A stretch of 64,000 nucleotides of DNA from Rhizobium freirei PRF 81 (GTDB lineage: Bacteria; Pseudomonadota; Alphaproteobacteria; Rhizobiales; Rhizobiaceae), in assembly GCF_000359745.1 (NCBI RefSeq), contig NZ_AQHN01000089.1:62001-126000 (forward strand), read 5' to 3'. Numbering within the stretch: the first letter of the stretch is position 1; every line of letters begins with the position of its first letter. The position numbers and the translations under genes are program-made. This document shows positions 34,465 to 42,565 of this stretch, piece by piece. The notes beneath the pieces were generated by a model, which was given only the letters and a program-made list of their open reading frames with translations, was not told the origin of the DNA and searched no databases.

Positions 34465-34498
34465 ACCGGTAGCGATTCTTATCGCGGCCGGTTTTTTT
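34465..34498 (+). terminator. Terminator-like hairpin after the SAM-II aptamer
   Basis: ACCGGTAGCGAT and ATCGCGGCCGGT form an imperfect stem around TCTT, followed by seven T residues. It starts only 8 bases after the aptamer, so it is a plausible expression platform. The GGCCGG part of the aptamer could pair with its 3' arm when SAM is absent. Confidence 0.6.
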
Positions 34499-34518
34499 GT
34501 ATTTGGTCGAGTGAAACG

Positions 34519-35445
34519 ATGCCCATCAGAATTCCCGATACGCTGCCCGCGTTTGAAACCCTCCAGAACGAGGGTGTGCGGGTGATGACCGAAACGGTGG
34601 CGTTCCGTCAGGATATCCGCCCCCTTCAGATCGGGCTCCTCAACCTCATGCCGAACAAGATCAAGACCGAGGTCCAGATGGCGCGCCTGGTCGGCGCATC
34701 GCCGCTGCAGGTGGAATTTTCGCTGGTGCGCATCGGCGCACACAAGGCCAAGAACACCTCCGAGGAGCATCTGCTCTCCTTCTATGAGACCTGGGACGAA
34801 GTGAAGCATCGCAAGTTCGACGGCTTCATCATCACCGGCGCGCCGATCGAGCTGCTCGAATATGAGGACGTGACCTACTGGGACGAAATGCAGCAGATCT
34901 TCGAGTGGACGGCCACCAACGTCCATTCGACGCTCAACGTCTGCTGGGGCGCCATGGCGGCGATCTACCACTTCCACAAGGTGCCGAAGTATACGCTGAA
35001 GGAAAAGGCTTTCGGGGTGTACCGCCACCAGAACCTGAAGCCCTCCTCCGTCTATCTCAACGGCTTTTCCGACGATTTCGCCGTGCCGGTCTCGCGCTGG
35101 ACGGAGGTGAAGCGCGCCGACATCGAGAAGGTGCCCGGCCTGCAGATCCTGATGGATTCGAGCGAGATGGGCGTCTGCCTGGTGCACGAACAGGCCTGCA
35201 ACCGGCTCTACATGTTCAATCACGTGGAATATGATTCCACGTCGCTTGCGGACGAATATTTCCGGGACGTGAATGCCGGCGTGCCGATCAAGATGCCGCA
35301 CAACTACTTCCCGCACAACGACCCGGAAATCCCGCCGCAGAACCGGTGGCGCAGCCACGCGCACCTGTTCTTCGGCAACTGGATCAACGAGATCTACCAG
35401 ACCACGCCGTATGATGTGGAGGAGATCGGCCAGGAAAGGACTTGA
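34519..35445 (+). CDS. metA: Homoserine O-acyltransferase MetA (predicted acetyl-CoA specific)
   Basis: A 308-residue enzyme for the first committed step of methionine synthesis, acylation of homoserine. The nucleophile is C142 in L-N-V-C-W-G-A-M, and the H-x-E pair lies in F-N-H-V-E-Y. Residue 111, in G-A-P-I-E-L, is glutamate; in this family glutamate there favours acetyl-CoA and glycine favours succinyl-CoA, so O-acetylhomoserine is the predicted product. ATG 34519 follows the riboswitch and terminator; the frame runs back to 34411 through the aptamer and is not coding there. Confidence 0.94.
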   Translation: MPIRIPDTLPAFETLQNEGVRVMTETVAFRQDIRPLQIGLLNLMPNKIKTEVQMARLVGASPLQVEFSLVRIGAHKAKNTSEEHLLSFYETWDEVKHRKFDGFIITGAPIELLEYEDVTYWDEMQQIFEWTATNVHSTLNVCWGAMAAIYHFHKVPKYTLKEKAFGVYRHQNLKPSSVYLNGFSDDFAVPVSRWTEVKRADIEKVPGLQILMDSSEMGVCLVHEQACNRLYMFNHVEYDSTSLADEYFRDVNAGVPIKMPHNYFPHNDPEIPPQNRWRSHAHLFFGNWINEIYQTTPYDVEEIGQERT

Positions 35446-35448
35446 GGC

Positions 35449-36636
35449 TTGTTCATTCCCTTCTTCCTGAAACTGAAGGAAGCGAAGGTTCCGGTGACGC
35501 TCCGGGAATTCCTGTCGCTGCTCGAGGGGATGGAAGAGGGGATTGCCGACTATGACGTCGAGGCCTTCTACTATCTGGCGCGCACGACGCTCATCAAGGA
35601 CGAGCGCTTCATCGATCGCTTCGATCAGGTCTTTGCCGATTATTTCCGTGGCGTGGAAGCGATCGGCGGCAATGCCGACGCCGTTGAAGCGACCGCCATA
35701 CCCGAGGAATGGCTGCGCAAGCTCGCCGAACGGCATCTGACCGAAGAGGAAAGAAGAGAGATCGAGGCTCTTGGTGGCTTCGACAAGCTGATGGAGACGC
35801 TGCGTGAGCGGCTGGCCGAGCAAAAGGGCCGGCATCAGGGCGGCTCGAAATGGATCGGCACGGCCGGCACTTCGCCCTTTGGCGCCTATGGCTACAATCC
35901 GGAAGGCGTCCGCATCGGCCAGGAAACCTCGCGCCATCGCCGCGCGGTCAAAGTCTGGGATCGCCGCGATTTCCAGAATCTCGACGACAGCGTCGAACTC
36001 GGCACCCGCAACATCAAGGTGGCGCTGAAGCGTTTGCGCCGCTGGGTGCGCGAGGGCGCCGCCGAGGAACTCGATCTCTCCGGCACCATCCGCTCCACCG
36101 CCGAGCATGGCTATCTCGACGTCCAGACGCGGCCGGAGCGGCGCAACGCCGTCAAACTCCTGATGTTCTTCGATGTCGGCGGCTCGATGGACGATCATAT
36201 CCGCGTCGTGGAAGAGCTGTTTTCCGCCGCACGATCAGAGTTTCGCCATATGGAATATTTCTACTTCCACAACTGCCTCTATGAAGGCGTGTGGAAGGAC
36301 AATCGCCGCCGGCGCGTCGATATCACGGCCACAACCGATCTCATCCGCACCTTCGGCCCCGACTATCGCGTCGTCTTTGTCGGCGACGCCTCCATGAGCC
36401 CCTACGAAATCAACCATCCGGGCGGCTCGGTGGAACACTGGAACAAGGAATCCGGCGAGACTTGGCTCGCTCGCATGACCGGCCATTTCCGCAAATGCAT
36501 CTGGCTGAACCCAGTGCCCGAAAACTACTGGGGCCATACCACCTCGATCTCCATCATCCGCCGCCTGATGAGCGACCGCATGTATCCGCTGACGCTCGGC
36601 GGGCTGGAAAGGGCGACGAAGGAATTGTCACGCTGA
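35449..36636 (+). CDS. VWA-domain protein, CoxE-like
   Basis: A 395-residue protein starting at TTG 35449, three bases after the metA stop, in a frame opening F-I-P-F-F-L-K-L-K-E-A-K-V-P-V-T. The N-terminal part is helical and charged. The C-terminal half is a von Willebrand A domain whose metal site D242-x-G-G-S begins F-F-D-V-G-G-S-M-D-D-H. Such proteins partner MoxR ATPases; the MoxR gene lies just before metA. By context it could be cotranscribed with metA and hence partly under SAM control. The substrate complex is unknown. Confidence 0.85.
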   Translation: MFIPFFLKLKEAKVPVTLREFLSLLEGMEEGIADYDVEAFYYLARTTLIKDERFIDRFDQVFADYFRGVEAIGGNADAVEATAIPEEWLRKLAERHLTEEERREIEALGGFDKLMETLRERLAEQKGRHQGGSKWIGTAGTSPFGAYGYNPEGVRIGQETSRHRRAVKVWDRRDFQNLDDSVELGTRNIKVALKRLRRWVREGAAEELDLSGTIRSTAEHGYLDVQTRPERRNAVKLLMFFDVGGSMDDHIRVVEELFSAARSEFRHMEYFYFHNCLYEGVWKDNRRRRVDITATTDLIRTFGPDYRVVFVGDASMSPYEINHPGGSVEHWNKESGETWLARMTGHFRKCIWLNPVPENYWGHTTSISIIRRLMSDRMYPLTLGGLERATKELSR

Positions 36637-36689
36637 GCATTGCCTTCGCTCGATGACTTCAGCCCTATCGCCGCCGCACCAGGGAATGT

Positions 36690-37247
36690 CTATGCGCCTG
36701 CGTTGCGATAGGCTGCGACAGAGAGCCAGATTGCCGAAAGCAGGAAGTAGAATGCGCCGAACGCCACATAGGGAGTGATGTCCAGGATCGTCGGCGCTGC
36801 CGTGCCAAGCGATCGGCTGATCATGAATCCGCCGGCAAGGGCCGATTGGGCGCCACTCAGGATCATCACCCATTGTGCGCCATAATGACGCCAGCGCCTT
36901 ACCCCTGTGTACAGCTGCAGCAGACCGGAAAAGATCGCCCAAATCCCGAACACCGCCAGAACGGCATAGGTGCCGTTGCTGACCGCAACGATCACCGCAA
37001 GCGCGGTGATCGTGCTGACGACGACGTTCAGCGCTTGAGAGGAGTTGGCTTTCAGACCGCCGTTTGCCCGAGCGTCAACCAGATTGGCGAGAGCGTCCCA
37101 TGCCGGGTAGATCACGAGCAAAAACGCGACGGCACCGAGTTGCCCGCGCAAAAGAATGGCGGCGACAATCCAGGCGACGGAGAAAAGCGCACGCACGAAA
37201 TAATAGGATCGCAGCCAGTTGGACTGGCTCAGAGAGTTGCTTGACAT
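36690..37247 (-). CDS. DUF308-family membrane protein
   Basis: A 185-residue integral membrane protein with about six hydrophobic segments (A-L-F-S-V-A-W-I-V-A-A-I-L-L first), matching the HdeD/DUF308 type, whose function is generally linked to acid or envelope stress but undefined. It is divergent from a TetR regulator with two palindromic sites between, which points to dedicated repression. Confidence 0.78.
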   Translation of the reverse strand: MSSNSLSQSNWLRSYYFVRALFSVAWIVAAILLRGQLGAVAFLLVIYPAWDALANLVDARANGGLKANSSQALNVVVSTITALAVIVAVSNGTYAVLAVFGIWAIFSGLLQLYTGVRRWRHYGAQWVMILSGAQSALAGGFMISRSLGTAAPTILDITPYVAFGAFYFLLSAIWLSVAAYRNAGA

Positions 37248-37271
37248 TGGTAGGCTCCATTTTGAAATCTA

Positions 37272-37283
37272 CCTACTAGTAGG
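37272..37283. promoter_or_regulatory. Candidate TetR operator, DUF308 side
   Basis: CCTACTAGTAGG is a perfect 12-base palindrome 25 bases before the DUF308 ATG. It shares the CCTAC/GTAGG arms with the site at 37365. Confidence 0.5.
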
Positions 37284-37353
37284 AAGGTAAAATTGCGAAG
37301 TCAACCCGACGCTTGAACACCTCTTTGTGAGGGATCGGAAGCGCCGCGACATC

Positions 37354-37380
37354 TTGACAAACGACCTACCAGAAGGTAGG
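37354..37380 (+). promoter_or_regulatory. Promoter -35 and TetR operator, regulator side
   Basis: TTGACA (37354-37359) is followed by the inverted repeat CCTACC-AGAA-GGTAGG (37365-37380), between the -35 and the ATG at 37388. Bound repressor would block RNA polymerase, giving autoregulation. Confidence 0.55.
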
Positions 37381-37387
37381 CAGCCAC

Positions 37388-37975
37388 ATGAAATCAACGG
37401 CTTCCACCTCCGAAAAAATTCTCGACACCGCGCAGTCTCTCATCGTCGCCGGAGGCTACAACGGGTTCAGCTATGCGGATATCTCGGCCGCGATCGGCAT
37501 CAGAAAAGCCAGCATCCACCATCATTTCCCGACGAAGGCCGAGCTGGTCTCGGTACTGGTGGATCGCTACCGGCAGCAGGCGGAAGCGGGTCTGAATTCT
37601 CTTCGTGAACAGTTCTCAAGCCCTGCCGAACAATTGCGATCCTATGTGAATTTCTGGCAGACATGCATTCGCGATGCCTCTTTGCCCTTCTGCGTCTGCG
37701 CGATGCTTGCTTGCGAGATGCAGATGCTGCCGGAAGAGGTCGCATCCCGCGTCCGCGCCCATTTCAATAGTCTCGCACAATGGCTTGCGTCCGTGCTGAA
37801 AACCGGAGCCGAACAAGGCGTCTTCCGCTTGGACAAGCCGCCGGAACAGGAAGCCCAGATGCTGATGGCAGCGGTTCATGGGGCAATGCTCTCCGCGAGA
37901 GCTTTCAACGATCCCGGACTGTTCAGCGCGATTGTCACCCCCCAAGCCACCAGACTGCTGGCACCGGCTCGCTAA
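37388..37975 (+). CDS. TetR/AcrR-family transcriptional regulator
   Basis: A 195-residue repressor with the N-terminal helix-turn-helix I-L-D-T-A-Q-S-L-I-V-A-G-G-Y-N-G-F-S-Y ... I-R-K-A-S-I-H-H-H-F-P-T-K-A-E-L at residues 9-50, and a helical effector domain containing two closely placed cysteines (F-C-V-C-A-M-L-A-C). It probably controls itself and the divergent DUF308 gene through the CCTAC/GTAGG palindromes. The start has no clear Shine-Dalgarno sequence; the mRNA may be nearly leaderless. Confidence 0.88.
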   Translation: MKSTASTSEKILDTAQSLIVAGGYNGFSYADISAAIGIRKASIHHHFPTKAELVSVLVDRYRQQAEAGLNSLREQFSSPAEQLRSYVNFWQTCIRDASLPFCVCAMLACEMQMLPEEVASRVRAHFNSLAQWLASVLKTGAEQGVFRLDKPPEQEAQMLMAAVHGAMLSARAFNDPGLFSAIVTPQATRLLAPAR

Positions 37976-38007
37976 GGAACGCCCGGTCTCCTGACATCTC
38001 TGGCTTA

Positions 38008-38150
38008 GCCCCTCACCCCAACCCTCTCACCGCTTGCCGGGGGGAGGAAGCACTCCGGCACGCCGAAAGTTCTCCTTTCAACTGAAAGCAATCGTCCGGC
38101 ACCGTCGTCCCCTCTCCCCGCAAGCGGGGAGAGGGCTAGGGTGAGGGGCA
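38008..38150. repeat. Palindromic intergenic repeat (RIME-like)
   Basis: Inverted arms about 38008-38047 and 38109-38149 share CCCCTCACCC and GGGTGAGGGG ends with inner hairpins. The left arm is slightly decayed compared with the copies at 5137, 12833 and 14506. The rest of the gap to 38336 shows no gene. Confidence 0.8.
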
Positions 38151-38336
38151 GTTGCGGAAACCCGTCGATCTGTCATCGGCATTGCACACTTCCAGCGCAG
38201 CGTAGCAGCTTGACGCCTAATCGTGCCTTGATCCCTCATCGCCCGCCCCTAGATTTCGCCATCGGACCGGTTGCGGATCGATGCGAATGGGGGCAGGGTC
38301 TGGCCTTGCCTTTTCGATAGCCATGGATGAGCTGAT

Positions 38337-39362
38337 ATGACGGAAAATACTTTGCAGCGGGAAGTTTTTGGAACGACGGCCGATGGGGATACCGTCTATC
38401 GCGTCAAGATCGTCGGCGGCGGCCTGACAGCGCACGTCATCTCATGGGGTGCGGTCATCCAGGATCTTCGGCTTGAAGGCCACCAGCCTGCCCTGCTGCT
38501 CGGCTTCGACAATTTCCCCGATTATCCCGCCCATTCTTCCTATTTCGGTGCCACGCCCGGCCGCTGCGCCAACCGCATCGGCGCCGGCCGCTTCGCGCTG
38601 GACGGCAAGCAGTACCAGCTGGAGCTCAACGAGAAGGGCGTCACCCATCTGCACGGCGGCAAGGACAATATCGCCAAGCGCAACTGGACCATCGTCGAGC
38701 ACGATACCGACCGCGTCGTCCTCAAGATCGTCGATCCCGATGGCCGCGCCGGCTATCCCGGCAATTGCACGATCCAGGCAACCTATCGGGTGCATGGCAA
38801 CGGCGAACTATCCGTCACCTACGAATCGACCACCGACCAGCCGACGCTCGCCAATATCTGCCAGCACGCCTATTTCAATCTCGACGGCCGCGACGACACG
38901 CTTGGCCACGACATCATGATCGCCGCCGATCACTACACCCCGACCGACGACAAGCAGGTGCCGACGGGCGAAATTCGCCCGGTCGAAGGCACGGTCTTCG
39001 ATTTCCGCGAGATGTCGCCCATGAAGCGCTTCGAAGGATCGGAACAGGCGCTTTACGACCACAATTTCTGCTTCTCCAGCGAACGTACGGCCAAACGGTC
39101 CGTCGTGCTTGCCCGCAGCGTCAATTCCGGCGTGTCGCTGGAAGTGCGCACCACCGAGCCCGGCGTGCAATTCTACACCGCCTTCAAGCTCAACGTTCCG
39201 GTTCCCGGTCACGACGGTCAAAAGATCGGACCGTTCGCGGGCTTCTGCCTGGAAACCCAGGTCTGGCCTGATGCCATCAATCATGAGGGCTTCCCCGATG
39301 CGGTGCTCCGCCCGGGCGAGGTATTGCGCCAGGAAACGGACTATATCTTCACCAAGAACTGA
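38337..39362 (+). CDS. galM: Aldose 1-epimerase
   Basis: A 341-residue mutarotase interconverting alpha and beta anomers of aldoses. Family markers are G-A-T-P-G-R-C-A-N-R-I (substrate loop), T-H-L-H-G-G, the catalytic histidine in I-C-Q-H-A-Y-F-N-L and the catalytic glutamate in F-C-L-E-T-Q-V-W-P-D-A. No signal peptide, so cytoplasmic. It has its own terminator and precedes the amino-sugar operon without being part of it. Confidence 0.93.
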   Translation: MTENTLQREVFGTTADGDTVYRVKIVGGGLTAHVISWGAVIQDLRLEGHQPALLLGFDNFPDYPAHSSYFGATPGRCANRIGAGRFALDGKQYQLELNEKGVTHLHGGKDNIAKRNWTIVEHDTDRVVLKIVDPDGRAGYPGNCTIQATYRVHGNGELSVTYESTTDQPTLANICQHAYFNLDGRDDTLGHDIMIAADHYTPTDDKQVPTGEIRPVEGTVFDFREMSPMKRFEGSEQALYDHNFCFSSERTAKRSVVLARSVNSGVSLEVRTTEPGVQFYTAFKLNVPVPGHDGQKIGPFAGFCLETQVWPDAINHEGFPDAVLRPGEVLRQETDYIFTKN

Positions 39363-39388
39363 GCCGGGCATGCCCAACGCTCGCAATC

Positions 39389-39428
39389 ATCGGCCGGGCG
39401 CTCCAAACGCCCGGCCGATTCTTTTTTG
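39389..39428 (+). terminator. Intrinsic terminator of galM
   Basis: ATCGGCCGGGCG and CGCCCGGCCGAT form a perfect 12-base stem with a 7-base loop, followed by TTCTTTTTT. Confidence 0.88.
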
Positions 39429-39446
39429 CCCGTGAACAGATTCATC

Positions 39447-39477
39447 TTGTGAATTGGTTCTAAATAGGTTCTAAATA
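39447..39477 (+). promoter_or_regulatory. Tandem repeats in the promoter of the GntR gene
   Basis: GGTTCTAAATA occurs twice head to tail (39456-39466 and 39467-39477), ending 6 bases before the ATG. TTGTGA (39447-39452), 17 bases of spacing and TCTAAA may be the promoter. Transcription would then begin close to the ATG, consistent with the lack of a ribosome-binding site. Likely the GntR autoregulatory site. Confidence 0.5.
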
Positions 39478-39483
39478 ATATCC

Positions 39484-40257
39484 ATGGATAGAACCAGTTT
39501 GATCGCTGAATTGAACAATCGCGGTCTCGGCGAAGGCACCGGGAGCGGACCGCTCTATAAACGTCTCGCGCAGGCACTGACGGGCCTCATCCAGGAAGGA
39601 CTGCTGAAGTCAGGCACGGCGCTTCCGGGCGAGCGCGATCTTGCCGGCGCCCTGCAGATCGGCCGGGTGACGGTCAGAACCGCCTATCGCGACCTGCTGG
39701 CATCGGGCGTCATCGAATCGCGTCACGGCAGCGGCACCTTCGTCTCGCAGCATGTCGAGCGCATCGAGCAGCCGCTCTGGCGCCTCTCCTCCTTCTCCGC
39801 CGACATGCGCTCTCGCGGCCGCGAACCGGCGGCCCGCATCCTCCAGCGCACCATCAGCCCGCCGGCGCCCGAAGAAACCTTTCTTCTCGGCCTCGGTCTT
39901 GACGAACCGGTATTGCGGTTGGACCGCCTGCGCCTCGCCGACGGCCAGCCGCTCGCCATCGAGCGTGCCGTCGTTCCCATGAAATTCCTGGGCGAGGACG
40001 CCATATCCGAAGGGTCGCTCTACGATGCCCTGGCCGCCAGGGGCTTCAAACCGGTGCGCGCGCAGCAGAGACTGACTGCCGTGACGCTGGACCCCACCTC
40101 CGCATCGATCCTGACCGTAAAGGCGGGTGCGCCCGCCCTTCTGATCGAGCGTGTCTCGCGCCTGGCGGACCAGCGCGTCGTTGAATATACCCGCTCGCAC
40201 TATCGCGGCGATGCTTATGATTTTGTTACAGAATTGAGAATTGGAGATGACCTATGA
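39484..40257 (+). CDS. GntR-family regulator, HutC/NagR subfamily
   Basis: A 257-residue regulator. The winged helix is at residues 25-90 (L-Y-K-R-L-A-Q-A-L-T ... P-G-E-R-D-L-A ... R-V-T-V-R-T-A-Y-R-D-L). The UTRA effector domain follows, with L-R-L-D-R-L-R-L-A-D and the C-terminal Y-T-R-S-H-Y-R-G-D. UTRA domains of NagR-type proteins bind phosphorylated amino sugars, which fits the downstream NagB-II-like and NagA genes (4-base overlap). It probably represses this operon through the tandem repeats before its start. Confidence 0.88.
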   Translation: MDRTSLIAELNNRGLGEGTGSGPLYKRLAQALTGLIQEGLLKSGTALPGERDLAGALQIGRVTVRTAYRDLLASGVIESRHGSGTFVSQHVERIEQPLWRLSSFSADMRSRGREPAARILQRTISPPAPEETFLLGLGLDEPVLRLDRLRLADGQPLAIERAVVPMKFLGEDAISEGSLYDALAARGFKPVRAQQRLTAVTLDPTSASILTVKAGAPALLIERVSRLADQRVVEYTRSHYRGDAYDFVTELRIGDDL

Positions 40258-41285
40258 GCAAGACCCAATCCCTGATGCTGACGGAAGCCGGCCAGTCGCC
40301 GGAGGTCGTTGCAACGCTGCTTGAAAAGGAAAAGCCTGTCTTTGCCGAGATCGCAAAGCTCTTCTCCTCGACCACCCCCTCCCTGGTCACCACGGCAGCG
40401 CGCGGCTCTTCCGACCATGCGGCAACCTTCTTCAAGTATCTGTTCGAAATCTCGCGCGGCATCCCCGTCGCCTCGGTCGGCCCGTCGATCGCCTCGGTAT
40501 ATGGCGCCCCGCTGCATCTGAAGGGCGGCATCCACTTCACCGTATCGCAGTCCGGCGGCAGTCCTGACATCATCGCCCTGCAGGCGGCCGCCAAGAAGGG
40601 TGGCGCCACGACGATCGCCGTCGTCAACGTCACCGATAGCCCGCTCGCCAAGGAAGCGGATATCGTGCTCGGCCTCAATGCCGGCAAGGAACAGAGCGTT
40701 GCCGCCACCAAGTCCTTCATCGCCTCTGCCGTCGCGCTTGCCGGCGTTACGGCCGCAATCTCGCAGGACAAGGCGCTGATTGACGGTCTTGCAAAGCTGC
40801 CGGACGCACTGGCCGCAACCTCGGGCATCGATGGCCAGGCCGCCGAGGATGTTCTCTTCAACGCTTCCTCGCTCTACACCGGCGGCCGCGGTCCCGCCTT
40901 CGCCATCGCGCTCGAAGCGGCATTGAAGGCCAAGGAAACCGCTGGCATCCATGCGGAAGCCTTCTCGCTGGCCGAACTGATGCACGGCCCGATGCGCCTC
41001 GTGCAGCCGGGCTTCCCGATCGTCGCCTTCTCGCCCGACGATGCCGCCTTCCCCAACAATGCACAGGCCCTCGAGCGCCTGCAGAAGCTCGGCGCCACCG
41101 CCGTCTCCTTCTCGACCGCCCCGCTTGCCGGCATCAATCTGCGCATGCCGAGCACCGGCAACGGCCTGCTCGACCCGCTGGTTTCGCTGCTCTGCTACTA
41201 CCGCCTGATCGAGGCGGTGACGCGCCGCAAGGGTTTCGATCCGGATAAGCCGGCTAATCTTCTCAAGGTGACGGAGACCATGTGA
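40254..41285 (+). CDS. SIS-domain aminosugar isomerase/deaminase (NagB-II-like)
   Basis: A 343-residue protein with two SIS domains like the isomerase half of glucosamine-6-phosphate synthase but without its glutaminase half. Diagnostic stretches are A-A-R-G-S-S-D-H-A-A, S-Q-S-G-G-S-P-D-I, the Q-S-V-A-A-T-K-S-F segment and E-L-M-H-G-P-M. With NagA directly downstream, conversion of glucosamine 6-phosphate to fructose 6-phosphate and ammonia (NagB-II activity) is the best reading. Its start overlaps the GntR stop (ATGA), and its TGA overlaps the nagA ATG, so three genes are translationally coupled. Confidence 0.87.
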   Translation: MSKTQSLMLTEAGQSPEVVATLLEKEKPVFAEIAKLFSSTTPSLVTTAARGSSDHAATFFKYLFEISRGIPVASVGPSIASVYGAPLHLKGGIHFTVSQSGGSPDIIALQAAAKKGGATTIAVVNVTDSPLAKEADIVLGLNAGKEQSVAATKSFIASAVALAGVTAAISQDKALIDGLAKLPDALAATSGIDGQAAEDVLFNASSLYTGGRGPAFAIALEAALKAKETAGIHAEAFSLAELMHGPMRLVQPGFPIVAFSPDDAAFPNNAQALERLQKLGATAVSFSTAPLAGINLRMPSTGNGLLDPLVSLLCYYRLIEAVTRRKGFDPDKPANLLKVTETM

Positions 41286-42442
41286 TGGACTACAAGGTCT
41301 TTACAGGCGCCCGCATCTTCGATGGCGATCGTTTTCACGAGGACAGCGCTCTCGTGATCGGCAACGGCCGCATCCATGCCATCACCGGCATCAACGACGT
41401 ACCCGACAATGCCGAAACCATCCAGCTGACGGGCGGCGTCCTGTCGCCGGGCTTCATCGACGCGCAGGTGAACGGCGGCGGCGGCCGCATGCTGAACGAC
41501 GATCCCTCGCCGGAATCCATGTATATGATCGCCGAGGGGCACCGCCCCTACGGCACGACCTCGCTCCTGCCCACCCTCATCACCGACGTCGCGGCTGCCA
41601 CGACGGCATCCATCGAGGCTGCCGTCGAAGCCGTGAAAGCCAATCGCGGCGTCGCCGGCCTGCATCTGGAAGGCCCGCATCTGGCACCGGCCCGCAAGGG
41701 TGCCCATCTTGCCGAGCTGATGCGTCCGGTCGAGGATAGCGACGTCAGAACCTTTATCCGCGCCCGCGAGGCGATCGGCACGCTGCTGGTCACCATGGCC
41801 GCCGAGCAGGTGACGGAGCGGCAGGTACAGGCGCTCGCCGAGGGCGGCGTCATCGTCAGCATCGGCCACAGCGATTGCACGGCGGAAGCCGCCAATGCGC
41901 GCTTCGATGTCGGCGCCCGTGGCGTCACCCATCTCTTCAACGCCATGAGCCAGATGGGCCATCGCACGCCCGGCCTCGTCGGCGCCGCTATCGATCACCC
42001 CGCCCCCTGGTGCGGCATCATCGCCGACGGCCACCATGTCGAGCCGACGGCGCTCAGAGTGGCGCTGCGCGCCAAGCGCGGTGAAGGCCGTCTGTTCTTC
42101 GTTACCGATGCCATGTCGCTGGTCGGCACCGATCTTCCGAGTTTCACACTGAACGGCCGTACGGTCTATCGTACCAAGGGCGGCTACTGCTCGAAGCTGA
42201 CGCTGGACGACGGCACGCTGGCCGGCTCCGACGTCGATATGGCCTCGACGATCCGCTACGGCGTCAATGTGCTCGAGCTGCCCCTGGCGGAGGCGCTGCG
42301 CATGGCAACCTCCTATCCCGCCCGCTTCCTGCGGCTTGCGGATCGGGGCCACCTGACGCCGGGAACCCGCGCCGACCTCGTTCACATCAACGACGGTATC
42401 GAAGTCACCGAAACATGGATCTCCGGCCAGCCTTCGGCCTGA
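41285..42442 (+). CDS. nagA: N-acetylglucosamine-6-phosphate deacetylase
   Basis: A 385-residue amidohydrolase removing acetate from N-acetylglucosamine 6-phosphate. Metal and catalytic residues are visible: glutamate in H-L-E-G-P-H-L, histidines in G-H-S-D and T-H-L-F-N-A-M, and aspartate in V-T-D-A-M. The flanking H-R-T-P-G-L-V-G-A loop is typical of NagA. ATG 41285 overlaps the previous stop (TGATG); a GTG one codon upstream is the alternative. It supplies the substrate for the NagB-II-like enzyme encoded just before. Confidence 0.94.
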   Translation: MDYKVFTGARIFDGDRFHEDSALVIGNGRIHAITGINDVPDNAETIQLTGGVLSPGFIDAQVNGGGGRMLNDDPSPESMYMIAEGHRPYGTTSLLPTLITDVAAATTASIEAAVEAVKANRGVAGLHLEGPHLAPARKGAHLAELMRPVEDSDVRTFIRAREAIGTLLVTMAAEQVTERQVQALAEGGVIVSIGHSDCTAEAANARFDVGARGVTHLFNAMSQMGHRTPGLVGAAIDHPAPWCGIIADGHHVEPTALRVALRAKRGEGRLFFVTDAMSLVGTDLPSFTLNGRTVYRTKGGYCSKLTLDDGTLAGSDVDMASTIRYGVNVLELPLAEALRMATSYPARFLRLADRGHLTPGTRADLVHINDGIEVTETWISGQPSA

Positions 42443-42449
42443 AACATTA

Positions 42450-42550
42450 GGGCGTTTCCGCCATTCTTCGAATCGCGAAAACGCTCCATCTTGTTAGTCT
42501 TACGCATTCCGGACGGAAAACCGCTGCGCACTTTTCCTGGAGATGCTCTA
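42450..42550 (-). repeat. Mosaic repeat: 33-base core plus hairpin (inverted copy)
   Basis: The 33-base core at 42506-42538 is the exact reverse complement of 3083-3115. On the minus strand it is followed by an imperfect stem (GCGTTTTCG against CGGAAACGC, about 42454-42486) in the place where the other copies carry their hairpin. The element lies between nagA and the SIS gene, within a possible operon. Confidence 0.7.
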
Positions 42551-42565
42551 AAAAGGAAGCTCGGC

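Noticed and set aside
34447..36198. A 583-codon open frame on the minus strand across metA and the VWA gene
   Set aside because: It is antisense to the catalytic motifs of MetA and to a VWA metal site, and it crosses the metA/VWA junction.
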